This document shows positions 17,799-25,925 of a stretch of 64,000 bases of DNA, piece by piece. A model generated the notes under the pieces. The model was not told the origin of the DNA. It saw nothing but the letters and a program-made list of their open reading frames with translations, and searched no databases. Within the stretch, counting starts at the first letter, position 1; every line of letters begins with the position of its first letter. The stretch comes from Rhizobium sp. CF080 (GTDB lineage: Bacteria > Pseudomonadota > Alphaproteobacteria > Rhizobiales > Rhizobiaceae). The stretch is taken from positions 124,001 through 188,000 of the forward strand of contig NZ_AKKC02000001.1 of the NCBI RefSeq assembly GCF_000282095.2. Direction: 5' to 3'. The translations under genes and the position numbers were made by a program.

Positions 17799-19070
17799 TT
17801 AAACTATGTCCGTGTATTCAACCCCGAGCGAGGCCAAGACGTCCCAGTAGCTGGGGAAGGTCTTGGCGACGCAATCCGGATCGAGAATGGTGATGCCGCC
17901 GATCATCAGCCCCGCCAGCGCGAAGCTCATGGCGATGCGGTGGTCGGCAAACGTGTTGATTTCGGCGGATAAGGTCTGGCCGGCGAGCGACGGATCGGAG
18001 GCGACGATCAGGTCGTCACCCTCCTCCGTCGCAAGGCCTTCGCGAATGGCGTTGAGGCCGAGCGAGAGCGCCCTCACCCGGTCGCATTCCTTGACGCGCA
18101 GGTTGGCGATGCCGGTGAAACGCACCGGCGTTTCGTTGAAGGCGGCGAGTACGGCGATCGTCGGCACCGCATCCTGCATCTGCGAACCGTCGATTTCGGC
18201 CGGCAGGTGCGGGAATTGCGCGATCACCTCATAGGCCTTGGCATCCGGCTGGGTGAAGGCGGTGGCCGCCACGCCGAGATCGATGGCTCCGCCGGTCAGC
18301 ACCTCTGCAGCCCAGAGATAGGTGGCGGCAGAGGCATCCGGCTCAATCACAAAATCCGCCGCCTTGTAGCCGGTCGGTTCCACCTTCCAGGTCGCAGCGT
18401 CGATCTGCTCGACCTTGGCGCCGAAAGCCTCCATCGCAGCGAGCGTCAGGTCGACGTAGCCACGGGCGCCGATTTCCGCACCGGCCAGCGCAACCGTCAA
18501 GGGGGCGTTAGCGCCTCGGCTGACAAGCGGTCCCGCCATCAGCAGCGCCGAAACATACTGGCTCGACAGTCCGGCGTCGATCTCGACGCGGCCGGAGGCG
18601 AAATGGCCGTTGCCGCGCACCGTCACCGGCGGGCAACCGGTCGGCGCCTCGGCATCGATGCCGAGCGACTTCAGGGCGGCGACCAGCGGGCCGATCGGCC
18701 GCTTGCGCATGTGTTCGTCACCATCGACGACAACGGTGCCATCGACAGAAGCGACAGCGGCGGTGAGGAAGCGGGTCGCGGTGCCGGCATTGCCGAGGAA
18801 CAGCGGAGCGGACGGGGGCAGAAGCCTGCCGTTGCCGGTCACGACGAAGGTCGTCTCGTCCGGTTCGTCGACCGAAACACCCATGGCCCGCAATGCGTCG
18901 GCCATGTAGCGCGTATCGTCGCTCCGCAGCGCGCCGGTCAGCCGGCTGGTGCCTTCGGCAAGGCCCGCCAGAAGCAGCGCGCGGTTGGTGATCGACTTGG
19001 AACCCGGCGGCATCGCGCGTCCGGAAAGCGGCTTGCCCGGCGGCAGGATGGTGAGTTTGGCTCTACCCAT
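17799..19070 (-). CDS. aroA: 3-phosphoshikimate 1-carboxyvinyltransferase (EPSP synthase), class I-like
   Basis: Sixth step of the shikimate pathway. 423 residues with PPGSKSITNRALLLAG at 21-36, FLGNAGTATRF at 91-101, SSQYVSALL, and the C-terminal RVKECDRV and DHRIAMSFAL motifs. These are class I features; the usual rhizobial enzyme I know is class II (CP4-like, PGDKSISHR, SAQVKSA), so this may be a second copy. At the position of E. coli Pro101 it has Phe101, while Gly96 and Thr97 are kept. Lies between lemA and the DUF2207 gene with short gaps, probably one transcript. Confidence 0.92.
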   Translation of the reverse strand: MGRAKLTILPPGKPLSGRAMPPGSKSITNRALLLAGLAEGTSRLTGALRSDDTRYMADALRAMGVSVDEPDETTFVVTGNGRLLPPSAPLFLGNAGTATRFLTAAVASVDGTVVVDGDEHMRKRPIGPLVAALKSLGIDAEAPTGCPPVTVRGNGHFASGRVEIDAGLSSQYVSALLMAGPLVSRGANAPLTVALAGAEIGARGYVDLTLAAMEAFGAKVEQIDAATWKVEPTGYKAADFVIEPDASAATYLWAAEVLTGGAIDLGVAATAFTQPDAKAYEVIAQFPHLPAEIDGSQMQDAVPTIAVLAAFNETPVRFTGIANLRVKECDRVRALSLGLNAIREGLATEEGDDLIVASDPSLAGQTLSAEINTFADHRIAMSFALAGLMIGGITILDPDCVAKTFPSYWDVLASLGVEYTDIV

Positions 19071-19162
19071 GATATTCGTCTCTTAACGCCAAATGGAATG
19101 CCGCAATAAGGCGGCCGACCGCGCTCTTAAACCGTTGCGGCACGAAGGTCCAATGACGGATT

Positions 19163-19714
19163 TCAGAACTTGACGGTGGGGACCGCGCGGTCCGCCGCAT
19201 TCTCGATCTCGAAATACTCGCGCTTCGAGAAACCGAACTGGCCGGCGACCAGGTTGTTGGGGAAGCTTTCGACCTTGACGTTCAGGTCACGGGCAGCACC
19301 ATTGTAATAGCGGCGCGACATCTGGATCTCGCTCTCGATGGTTTCGAGCGACTCCTGCAGTTCGGAGAAGTTCTGGTTCGCCTTGAGGTCGGGATAGGCT
19401 TCGGCAAGCGCAATGATTTTTCCGAGTGCCTGGCCGAGCAGGCCTTCCGCCTGGGCACGGCCGGCGACATCGCCCGCCGGCACCGCCTGCGCCTGGTTGC
19501 GCAGCTTGACGACTTCCTCGAACGTGCCCTTTTCGTGGGCGGCATATCCCTTCACCGTCTCGATGAGGTTCGGGATCAGGTCGGCGCGGCGCTTCAGCTG
19601 TACGTCGATGCCGGACCAGGCCTCCTCCGCCATCTGACGCGCTTTAACGAGGCCGTTGTAGATCATGACGACGTAGAGTGCGACGAGAACAATTATACCG
19701 ATCAAAATGTACAT
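19163..19714 (-). CDS. lemA: LemA family protein
   Basis: 183 residues. One N-terminal membrane helix (ILIGIIVLVALYVVMIYNGLV) followed by the long helical LemA bundle with the hallmark KRRADLIPNLIETVKGYA and YPDLKANQNFSELQ and end FPNNLVAGQFGF. Function is not established; LemA and DUF2207 proteins commonly co-occur. ATG at 19714 with GGGAG upstream; a longer frame to 19888 lacks family features. First gene of the probable lemA-aroA-DUF2207 unit, 92 bases before aroA. Confidence 0.92.
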   Translation of the reverse strand: MYILIGIIVLVALYVVMIYNGLVKARQMAEEAWSGIDVQLKRRADLIPNLIETVKGYAAHEKGTFEEVVKLRNQAQAVPAGDVAGRAQAEGLLGQALGKIIALAEAYPDLKANQNFSELQESLETIESEIQMSRRYYNGAARDLNVKVESFPNNLVAGQFGFSKREYFEIENAADRAVPTVKF

Positions 19715-19914
19715 CTGAGTCTCCCGACTTGGCCTTGCGATGGGACAGTAGAGGCTTGGTATAAAAAAGTGGTTGAAGTCATCGATTATTTTTCGCGGTA
19801 ACAGTTTTGATTTACAGCAAAGTTCCGACCGCGTGGATACCTTAGATTCTCTTGCAGAATAGGGGCGATTCCAAAGATTCGGCCCCACCTCAAAACAATC
19901 TGGATGGAATTGCC

Positions 19915-20112
19915 ATGGCGTCCTTGGTGCGAACCGCCAATGTGCTGGCGTTTGCCGTGCTGTTTTTTCAGTACGGCGTGATGATGAAGCCCCCGGAGCC
20001 GGCGGGTACGCGGCGGTTTCTGCAGATCTATGCAGGGCAGCTTCCGACCGGGGCCTATCCGACCCTCAAGCCCGTCTGGCAGTTGGGTACGCAATGGACG
20101 GGAGCCGTCTGA
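19915..20112 (+). CDS. Possible small membrane-associated protein, 65 aa
   Basis: I do not recognise a family. The frame from ATG 19915 encodes a hydrophobic N-terminal helix (ANVLAFAVLFFQYGVMM) and a short tail with PEPAGTRRFLQIYAGQLP. GGATGGAA lies just before the ATG. It fills the gap between lemA and the convergent glyQ; no coding frame is evident on the other strand. Could be real or chance. Confidence 0.45.
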   Translation: MASLVRTANVLAFAVLFFQYGVMMKPPEPAGTRRFLQIYAGQLPTGAYPTLKPVWQLGTQWTGAV

Positions 20113-20142
20113 ACGGTTCGCCGCAGGCGGCCAGGTCGAAAA

Positions 20143-21102
20143 TCAGGCAGCCTTGCCGAAATTCACACCACCGGCATCGGTCATCAGGAAGGCTTCGCCG
20201 CAGGCCTTTGCGAGCGTGCGTACACGCAGGATGTAGCTCTGGCGTTCGGTGACCGAGATCACCCCGCGGGCATCCAGCAGGTTGAAGACGTGGGACGCCT
20301 TGATGCACTGGTCATAGGCCGGGAAGACGCATTTGTGCAGCATCTGGTTGGCGTTCGCACCTGGAGCGCCGGCTGCAAGCAACGCCTGGCATTCCTTCTC
20401 CGCATCGATGAAATGCCGATGCAGCATGGCGGTATCGGCGAATTCGAAGTTATGGCGGGAATATTCCTGCTCGGCCTGCAGGAATACGTCGCCATAGGAG
20501 ATCTTTTCCTCGCCCTCGCGGCCGTTGAAATTGAGCTCGTAGATGCTGTCCACCCCCTGCAGGTAAGTGGCGAGGCGTTCGAGGCCATAGGTCAGTTCGC
20601 CGGCGACCGGCGCGCATTCGATGCCGCAGACCTGCTGGAAGTAGGTGAACTGCGAGACTTCCATGCCGTCGCACCAGCATTCCCAGCCGAGGCCCCAGGC
20701 GCCGAGCGTCGGGCTTTCCCAGTCGTCCTCAACGAAACGTACGTCGTGCAGCAATGGGTCAAGGCCGATCGCCGCAAGCGAGCCGAGATAGAGTTCCTGC
20801 AGGTTCGGCGGGTTCGGCTTCAGGATGACCTGGAACTGGTAATAATGCTGCAGGCGGTTGGGGTTTTCACCGTAACGACCGTCGGATGGACGACGCGACG
20901 GCTGCACATAGGCGGCCTTCCACGGCTTGGGGCCGAGCGCGCGCAGCGTGGTGGCCGGATGGAAGGTACCGGCGCCGACTTCCATGTCGTAGGGCTGCAG
21001 GATCGCGCAACCCTTGTCCGCCCAGTAATTCTGGAGCGCGAGGATCAGCCCCTGGAAGGAGCGGGTCGGAGACATGTGGTCGGGCAGCTCGGTCATGGCC
21101 AT
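20143..21102 (-). CDS. glyQ: Glycine-tRNA ligase alpha subunit
   Basis: Catalytic class II alpha chain of glycyl-tRNA synthetase, 319 residues. Family blocks: [25 protein letters not shown] (split across the start), [40 protein letters not shown] and [12 protein letters not shown]. Two in-frame ATGs (21102 and 21096) are six bases apart with no clear ribosome site, so the exact start is open; the frame further up to 21141 is not family-like. glyS is downstream on the same strand but not adjacent. Confidence 0.96.
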   Translation of the reverse strand: MAMTELPDHMSPTRSFQGLILALQNYWADKGCAILQPYDMEVGAGTFHPATTLRALGPKPWKAAYVQPSRRPSDGRYGENPNRLQHYYQFQVILKPNPPNLQELYLGSLAAIGLDPLLHDVRFVEDDWESPTLGAWGLGWECWCDGMEVSQFTYFQQVCGIECAPVAGELTYGLERLATYLQGVDSIYELNFNGREGEEKISYGDVFLQAEQEYSRHNFEFADTAMLHRHFIDAEKECQALLAAGAPGANANQMLHKCVFPAYDQCIKASHVFNLLDARGVISVTERQSYILRVRTLAKACGEAFLMTDAGGVNFGKAA

Positions 21103-21232
21103 ATCTGTGTCGGTTCGTGGATGCGGACGAGTGCCACGCATCAGGGGCGCGGGTCAAGGATTTATGCGTCTGCGGCTATGCGCGTCGCGGACGATCCGTG
21201 TTAAGGTTCATCCGTTCTTCCGGAGAAAGACC

Positions 21233-21517
21233 ATGAACGTCAAGAACAGCTTCACCCTGTCCGAGCGCTCCCTGCGACTTGCCGAAAAGCTCGTCGAGGA
21301 CGGCCAGTTTCCCTCGGTCGAGAAAGTGCTCGAAGCGGGCATAGACAGGCTGTTGCGGGACGAGGAGAGTTCCGCTCATGACGACCCGTTGATCGGCATG
21401 AAGGACGAGATCCGCCGAAGGATGGAATTGCCCCGGGATCAGTGGTTGCGATGGGATGGGGATGAAATGGCTAATCGCATCAAGGCAAAGCTGGACGAGA
21501 AATATAAGAACCGCTGA
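21233..21517 (+). CDS. ParD-like antitoxin
   Basis: 94 residues. Starts MNVKNSFTLSERSLRLAEKLV, a ribbon-helix-helix type N-terminus, followed by an acidic, charged tail that would wrap the toxin. ATG at 21233 has GGAGAAAG at ideal spacing. Its stop TGA overlaps the ATG of the next gene by one base (TGATG), so antitoxin and toxin are coupled. Divergent from glyQ. Assigned from size, order and partner rather than strong motifs. Confidence 0.75.
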   Translation: MNVKNSFTLSERSLRLAEKLVEDGQFPSVEKVLEAGIDRLLRDEESSAHDDPLIGMKDEIRRRMELPRDQWLRWDGDEMANRIKAKLDEKYKNR

Positions 21518-21831
21518 TGAGCTATACGATCATCAAGCACCCGCTCGTCGAACTCGATATCTTTGACATTACCGATTTCATTTCGTCCTATGCCGGCACT
21601 GCCATTGGCAAATCCAAGGTAGACGAGATCACGCTGTTCATCTCCCGCCTTACAGATTTCCCCAAAATCGGGACCACCCGGGATGACATTCTACCCGGTC
21701 TACGCGCCATCCCGGCCTCAGAAAAAGCCGTCGTCTGCTTCACCGTGAACGATCAAAACCTGACCGTCTCCATTCTCTGCGTAAGCTATGCGGGCTCCGA
21801 TTGGGCATCGCGGGTGAAGGAACGGGTTTAA
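21517..21831 (+). CDS. RelE/ParE family toxin
   Basis: 104-residue product with the ParE-like pattern: HPLVELDIFDITDFISSYAG helices at the N-terminus, a central LTDFPKIGTTRDD loop followed by GLRAIPASEKAVVCFTV strands and a C-terminal strand with VSILCVSYAGSDW. ParE members inhibit gyrase and RelE members cleave mRNA; the sequence alone does not tell which. It ends three bases into a tiny convergent gene. Confidence 0.82.
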   Translation: MSYTIIKHPLVELDIFDITDFISSYAGTAIGKSKVDEITLFISRLTDFPKIGTTRDDILPGLRAIPASEKAVVCFTVNDQNLTVSILCVSYAGSDWASRVKERV

Positions 21832-21980
21832 TCGCTATTCGTCTCACGGCAATTGGCTTCCTCGCGATCGAATTTCCGGCCGTCCGGCAAATCCCACGTG
21901 AAAGCGCCAATCCTTTCCAGTGCCGCACGTCTTTCGTCGGCATCGGCCTCCCCGACGGCAGACGTCTTCTCATCGGGCAT
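21828..21980 (-). CDS. Tiny protein of unknown function, 50 aa
   Basis: Not recognised. The frame starts at ATG 21980 with GAGGAA eight bases upstream and lies only five bases after the stop of the 63-residue membrane protein, so it looks like the third gene of the S49 peptidase unit. The product is acidic, with ERRAALERIGAFTWDLPDGRKF in the middle (WDLPDG is a plausible turn). Its stop overlaps the stop of the toxin gene on the other strand. Confidence 0.5.
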   Translation of the reverse strand: MPDEKTSAVGEADADERRAALERIGAFTWDLPDGRKFDREEANCRETNSD

Positions 21981-21985
21981 GAGTT

Positions 21986-22177
21986 CTATTCCTCGTCCCG
22001 CTTCACCCGGTATTCCCCCGTCGTCGGGTCCCTTTCCAGGGTGCCTATCGCGCCGGTCTGGCGTTCCTTTTCCTCCCGGCGGGTGCGCGAGGACAGTCTT
22101 TCGGCGTCCTTGATGAACTTCTTGTAGAGCATCCAGCCGCCGCCGATGACGATGATCAGAAATAAAAGCTGCGCCAT
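21986..22177 (-). CDS. Small single-pass membrane protein, 63 aa
   Basis: One N-terminal membrane helix (LLFLIIVIGGGWMLYKKF) followed by a highly charged cytoplasmic tail (RTRREEKERQ) and TLERDPTTGEYRVKR. No family name recalled. It starts 27 bases after the S49 peptidase stop on the same strand, so probably in one operon and possibly helping or anchoring that protease. Confidence 0.7.
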   Translation of the reverse strand: MAQLLFLIIVIGGGWMLYKKFIKDAERLSSRTRREEKERQTGAIGTLERDPTTGEYRVKRDEE

Positions 22178-22204
22178 TTCCCCTCTCGCGCTATTTTTGC
22201 GACC

Positions 22205-23071
22205 TCACAGGCCGTAGCGGCTCCACATTGCCTTTTCTTCCAGGCTCGCGGCAAGTCCCGTGACGGCGCCTGCGGCGATTTCTCCGGCCTTGCCTTCACC
22301 AAAGACGACGCCGGGCACGCGGCGGCCAAACAGGGTGCGGGCGCTGCCGATCAGCTCCAGCTTTGTGTCCTTGCCGTAACGGCGCTTGAGGACTTCGCGC
22401 ATGTCGCCGAGACTGTCGATCAGGCCGAGATCGAGGCCGCGCAACCCGCTCCAGAACAGGCCTGAAAAGATGGTCGCGTCATCGGCCAGCCGCTCGCCGC
22501 GGCGCATCTTGACCATTTCGATGAAGACCTTGTGGATTTCGAGCTGCAGCGCCTTCAGGTATTCGATGTCGCCTTCCTTTTCCGGCTGGAAAGGATCGAG
22601 GATCACCTTGTTCTCGCCGGCGGTATAGACGCGGCGCTCGACGCCGATCTTGCGCAGCAGTTCCGGGAAGCCGAAGCCGCCGGAAACGACGCCGATCGAC
22701 CCGACGATGGAGGTCGGATCGGCAAAGATCTCGTCACCGGCGAGAGCGATCATGTAGCCGCCCGACGCCGCGACATCCTCGACGAAAACCAGGACCTTCT
22801 TGTCCTTTTCTTCCGCCAGCGAGCGGATGCGCTGGAAGATCAGGCGCGACTGGACAGGTGAGCCGCCCGGCGAATTGAGCGAGATCGCAACGACCGGCGC
22901 GTCCTTCTTCGAGAAGGCCTTTTCGAGCATCGGCGCAACGCCGGCGAGGTTGAGGCTCGGCTTGAACTGGCTGCCGCCGGCCATAATCGCTCCGTGAAGG
23001 CGGACGACGGGTATCGTCAGCCCCTTCTTACGGAACCTTTTCGGCATCAACCCCTGCAAAAACCCGGCCAT
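22205..23071 (-). CDS. S49 family serine peptidase (SohB/SppA-like)
   Basis: 288 residues, short SppA-type signal-peptide peptidase with a single S49 domain. The Ser-Lys dyad is visible: Ser103 in DVAASGGYMIAL and Lys155 in TAGENKVILDPF, with the supporting NSPGGSPVQS loop. No clear N-terminal membrane helix, unlike longer SppA, so membrane attachment may be indirect. ATG at 23071 follows AAGGAAAAG. Divergent from mntH; two tiny genes follow. Confidence 0.9.
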   Translation of the reverse strand: MAGFLQGLMPKRFRKKGLTIPVVRLHGAIMAGGSQFKPSLNLAGVAPMLEKAFSKKDAPVVAISLNSPGGSPVQSRLIFQRIRSLAEEKDKKVLVFVEDVAASGGYMIALAGDEIFADPTSIVGSIGVVSGGFGFPELLRKIGVERRVYTAGENKVILDPFQPEKEGDIEYLKALQLEIHKVFIEMVKMRRGERLADDATIFSGLFWSGLRGLDLGLIDSLGDMREVLKRRYGKDTKLELIGSARTLFGRRVPGVVFGEGKAGEIAAGAVTGLAASLEEKAMWSRYGL

Positions 23072-23172
23072 TTCTTTTCCTTCTGTCGCGTTCGGCTCTG
23101 CCAAAGCATGTATGCGACGGATTTTCAAACGCAATGGCTGCGCCTCGGAAAGCAGGATTTTGATTTTCTAGT

Positions 23173-23210
23173 TGCGAATGACTTGCATTATCATTCCAAT
23201 GAGGCAATAT
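23173..23210 (+). promoter_or_regulatory. mntH promoter with candidate Mur/Fur-type operator
   Basis: CTTGCA (23182-23187), 17 bases, CAATAT (23205-23210) make a good promoter 28 bases before the mntH ATG. Overlapping the -35 is the near-palindrome TGCGAATGACTTGCA (23173-23187), and GAATGA (23176-23181) is inverted as TCATTC (23191-23196). In rhizobia manganese uptake genes are repressed by the Fur homologue Mur through TGCAAAT-type palindromes, which this resembles. Confidence 0.5.
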
Positions 23211-23237
23211 CCCTCACCGAACGGAGATAAGGCGACC

Positions 23238-24578
23238 ATGGACGTTTTGAGTTCAAAGCAGGAGAGCGGCTGGCGGAACAAGCGAGGCGAAGCATCGCTT
23301 TCTGACGTCCATCGCAGCATCAATATTTCGGCCTCCGGATCGCGGTGGCGGCGGCTAGCTGCCTTTGCGGGTCCAGGTTACCTGGTTGCTGTCGGCTATA
23401 TGGACCCTGGAAACTGGGCCACCTCACTCGCCGGCGGGTCGAAGTTCGGTTATGCGCTGCTCGCGGTCGCGCTGCTGTCCAACCTGATGGCGATCGTGCT
23501 GCAGTCGCTCTGCGCCCGCCTTGCCATTGCATCAGGCCGAGATCTGGCGCAGGCCTGCCGTGACGCGTTTCCGAAATGGGTTTCCATTCCGCTCTGGGCG
23601 CTTGCCGAAATCGCCATCATCGCCACAGATATCGCCGAGGTGATCGGCACCGCGATCGGCCTCAACCTGATCTTCGGCATTCCGCTGGAGCTCGGCGTGC
23701 TGATCACGGCTCTCGACGTCTTCATCATCCTTTACCTGCAGAAGATGGGCTTCCGCTGGGTCGAAGCCTTCATCATCACTCTGCTCGGCGTCATTGCCGT
23801 GTGCTTCGCGATCCAGATCTTCCTTGCCGATCCGCAATGGGGCGGCGTCATCCGCGGCTTCTTCCCGACCACCGAGATCGTCACCAATCCGGAGATGCTC
23901 TATCTGGCGCTCGGCATCCTCGGTGCGACCGTCATGCCGCATAACCTCTACCTGCATTCCGGCATCGTGCAGACCCGCAACTATGGCCATACTCTGCCCG
24001 AGAAGAAGGAGGCGCTCACCTTTGCGACCATCGACTCCACCGTCGCACTCTGCTTCGCACTGTTGATCAATGCCTCGATCCTGATCCTTGCGGCCGCAGC
24101 TTTCAACAGCACCGGGCGGACGGAAGTGGCCGAACTCGGCGAAGCGCATTCGCTGCTGGCACCGCTGCTCGGGCTGGCCATTGCGCCGACGCTGTTTGGC
24201 ATCGCGCTGCTCTGCTGCGGCCTGAATTCGACGGTGACGGCAACGCTCGCCGGTCAGATCGTCATGGAAGGCTTCCTCAAGATGAAGCTGCAGCCATGGA
24301 TCCGCCGCCTGATCACCCGGGGGATCGCCATCATCCCAGCCGCGTTCGTCACCATCTGGTACGGCGATGCGGGCACCGCGGAGCTGCTGATCCTCACCCA
24401 GGTCGTGCTCAGCCTGCAGCTTTCCTTCGCGGTCTTCCCGCTCGTCATGTTCACCGCCAGCAAGGCCAAGATGGGCGAACTGGTGGCGCCGATCTGGCTC
24501 TCCGGCATCGCCTGGCTGATCGCCGTCGTCATCGCCGGCCTCAACGTCAAGCTGCTCGTGGATTTCGTTTCGGGCTGA
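23238..24578 (+). CDS. mntH: Nramp-family manganese transporter
   Basis: 446-residue proton-coupled divalent metal importer of the inner membrane. The metal-site motif DPGNW is at residues 56-60 and the second one (MPHNLYLHS) near 236; eleven or so hydrophobic helices follow. Nramp proteins with Met in the MPH motif favour Mn(II). ATG at 23238 with AAGGCG upstream. The last 32 bases overlap the 3' end of the convergent methyltransferase gene. Confidence 0.95.
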   Translation: MDVLSSKQESGWRNKRGEASLSDVHRSINISASGSRWRRLAAFAGPGYLVAVGYMDPGNWATSLAGGSKFGYALLAVALLSNLMAIVLQSLCARLAIASGRDLAQACRDAFPKWVSIPLWALAEIAIIATDIAEVIGTAIGLNLIFGIPLELGVLITALDVFIILYLQKMGFRWVEAFIITLLGVIAVCFAIQIFLADPQWGGVIRGFFPTTEIVTNPEMLYLALGILGATVMPHNLYLHSGIVQTRNYGHTLPEKKEALTFATIDSTVALCFALLINASILILAAAAFNSTGRTEVAELGEAHSLLAPLLGLAIAPTLFGIALLCCGLNSTVTATLAGQIVMEGFLKMKLQPWIRRLITRGIAIIPAAFVTIWYGDAGTAELLILTQVVLSLQLSFAVFPLVMFTASKAKMGELVAPIWLSGIAWLIAVVIAGLNVKLLVDFVSG

Positions 24579-25347
24579 GGCGAGCATAGGCGGCCCGGCC
24601 ATTGTTCAGGTCGTCCACGAAAGACGAAAAGGCGTGGCCATCGGCGCCATGCACGAAAAGCGGCGCCCGGAATGCCAGCCGGGCGCGCGAACCCTTGATA
24701 GCGGTGACGAGGATGCGCGTGGCGCTTTCGTCCGGCCGGGGGTGAAGGGCGGTGATTTCCAGCCCGCCGAAACGCCTGCCGCAGGCCTCGATGATCTCGG
24801 CGATCGATTGCGGCCGGGCGATCAGCGACAACTGTCCGCCGGGCTTCATGATCGCGCCGGCAGTGCGGATCCAGGCTTCGAACAGGTCTTCCGTCATCGC
24901 ATGTGCCTCGGCCTTCAGGGCATCGGGCGTCTTTCGGTCGCTGGCATCATTGAAGGGCGGGTTCATGATCACGTGGTCGTGGATTTCGTCGACGAGGCCG
25001 GCGGCGAGCCGTGGCTTGCCGGTCAGCGTCACGTCCGCCTCCAGCACCTCGACGCGACCGGCCATGAAGGCATTTTCGGGAAGTTTTAGCGTGCTGCGGG
25101 CATAGCCCGCCATCAGCGGCGATTTTTCGATCAGCAGGACCTTTGCCCGCTCCAGCCGCGAGGCGACCGCCAGACCCGCAGCACCGGCGCCCGAGCCGAG
25201 ATCGGCAACGCTGACAGGTTTGTCGGAGTCGACCAGCGAGGCGAGCAGCATGGCGTCGACGCCCGAGCGATGCCCCCCGCCCTTCGGCTGCATGACGTGG
25301 AACCGGCCGCGATGGAAGGCGTCGATCGTGTGGGTGGGTGCGGTCAT
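24547..25347 (-). CDS. tRNA1(Val) (adenine37-N6)-methyltransferase-like protein
   Basis: 266-residue class I SAM methyltransferase. SAM site [12 protein letters not shown] at 49-60 and the amino-methyltransferase motif NPPF at 129-132, as in TrmN6/YfiC, which methylates A37 of tRNA1(Val). The early segment [25 protein letters not shown] matches the alphaproteobacterial relatives. Start uncertain: ATG at 25347 chosen, ATG at 25362 also possible, neither with a strong ribosome site. The coding end overlaps mntH by 32 bases tail to tail. Confidence 0.85.
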   Translation of the reverse strand: MTAPTHTIDAFHRGRFHVMQPKGGGHRSGVDAMLLASLVDSDKPVSVADLGSGAGAAGLAVASRLERAKVLLIEKSPLMAGYARSTLKLPENAFMAGRVEVLEADVTLTGKPRLAAGLVDEIHDHVIMNPPFNDASDRKTPDALKAEAHAMTEDLFEAWIRTAGAIMKPGGQLSLIARPQSIAEIIEACGRRFGGLEITALHPRPDESATRILVTAIKGSRARLAFRAPLFVHGADGHAFSSFVDDLNNGRAAYARLSPKRNPRAA

Positions 25348-25409
25348 GCGGATTGACGCCATTGAATGTCGGTGGGTACCGGCCTGCCTTGGACATCGGC
25401 GGTCGGCAG

Positions 25410-25581
25410 CCCCCCTCTGCCCTGCCGGGCATCTCCCCCTCGGGTGGGGAGATTGGCTAGGCGCCTGCTCACCGCTCTATATCCACCGTCTCCCTCTGCA
25501 CGACGTTTCTGGAGAAGCTGGGAGTGCGTAGCTTGTGATCTTCCCCCTTGAGGGGGAGATGCCCGGCAGGGCAGAGGGGGG
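25410..25581. repeat. Palindromic intergenic element (RIME-like)
   Basis: A perfect 32-bp inverted repeat (25410-25441 and 25550-25581) brackets 108 bases. Each arm also folds on itself: ATCTCCCC with GGGGAGAT on the left and CTTCCCCC with GGGGGAGA on the right. CCCTCTGCCCTGCCGGGCAT-type palindromes are known as abundant extragenic repeats of rhizobia; I recall the type but could not compare copies. It has no coding content. The 3' flank runs into DUF2007. Confidence 0.85.
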
Positions 25582-25597
25582 TGCACCGCACAAAGGC

Positions 25598-25819
25598 TCA
25601 AGGCCGCAGCTCCGCTTCCAACCCCGCGTCCTTCAGGATCCGCCGGGCCTCGTCGGCGCGCTCGCTGTCAACCATCAACCGGCGCTGCAACAGGCCGAGC
25701 GAGCCTTCGAGCACGCTCATCGACTGGTCGGCGACCATAAAATGAATGCCCGCATCCTTCATCAGGCTCTGTGCCAGCGACAGGATCACGATGTCGTTGG
25801 TGCGGATGATTTCCAGCAT
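25598..25819 (-). CDS. DUF2007 domain protein
   Basis: 73 residues, a compact domain starting MLEIIRTNDIVILSLAQSLM and ending ARRILKDAGLEAELRP, typical of the DUF2007 (putative signal-transducing) family. The fold is ferredoxin-like in relatives; function unknown. Divergent from the polyprenyl synthase gene and sharing its promoter region. Confidence 0.85.
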   Translation of the reverse strand: MLEIIRTNDIVILSLAQSLMKDAGIHFMVADQSMSVLEGSLGLLQRRLMVDSERADEARRILKDAGLEAELRP

Positions 25820-25925
25820 GATGTCTTTGTTACCCCATTATATTCGGCCGGATGCGATTTGCGCTTGCCGCACTATCAGCCTCTTTCTATTGTCGTTTGA
25901 AAGATTTCGATAGGGAGGCCTGACA

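Noticed and set aside
19690..19860. GGAAC-N19-GTT upstream of lemA as a general-stress promoter
   Set aside because: The spacing before TT is one base too long for the consensus, and nothing else supports it.
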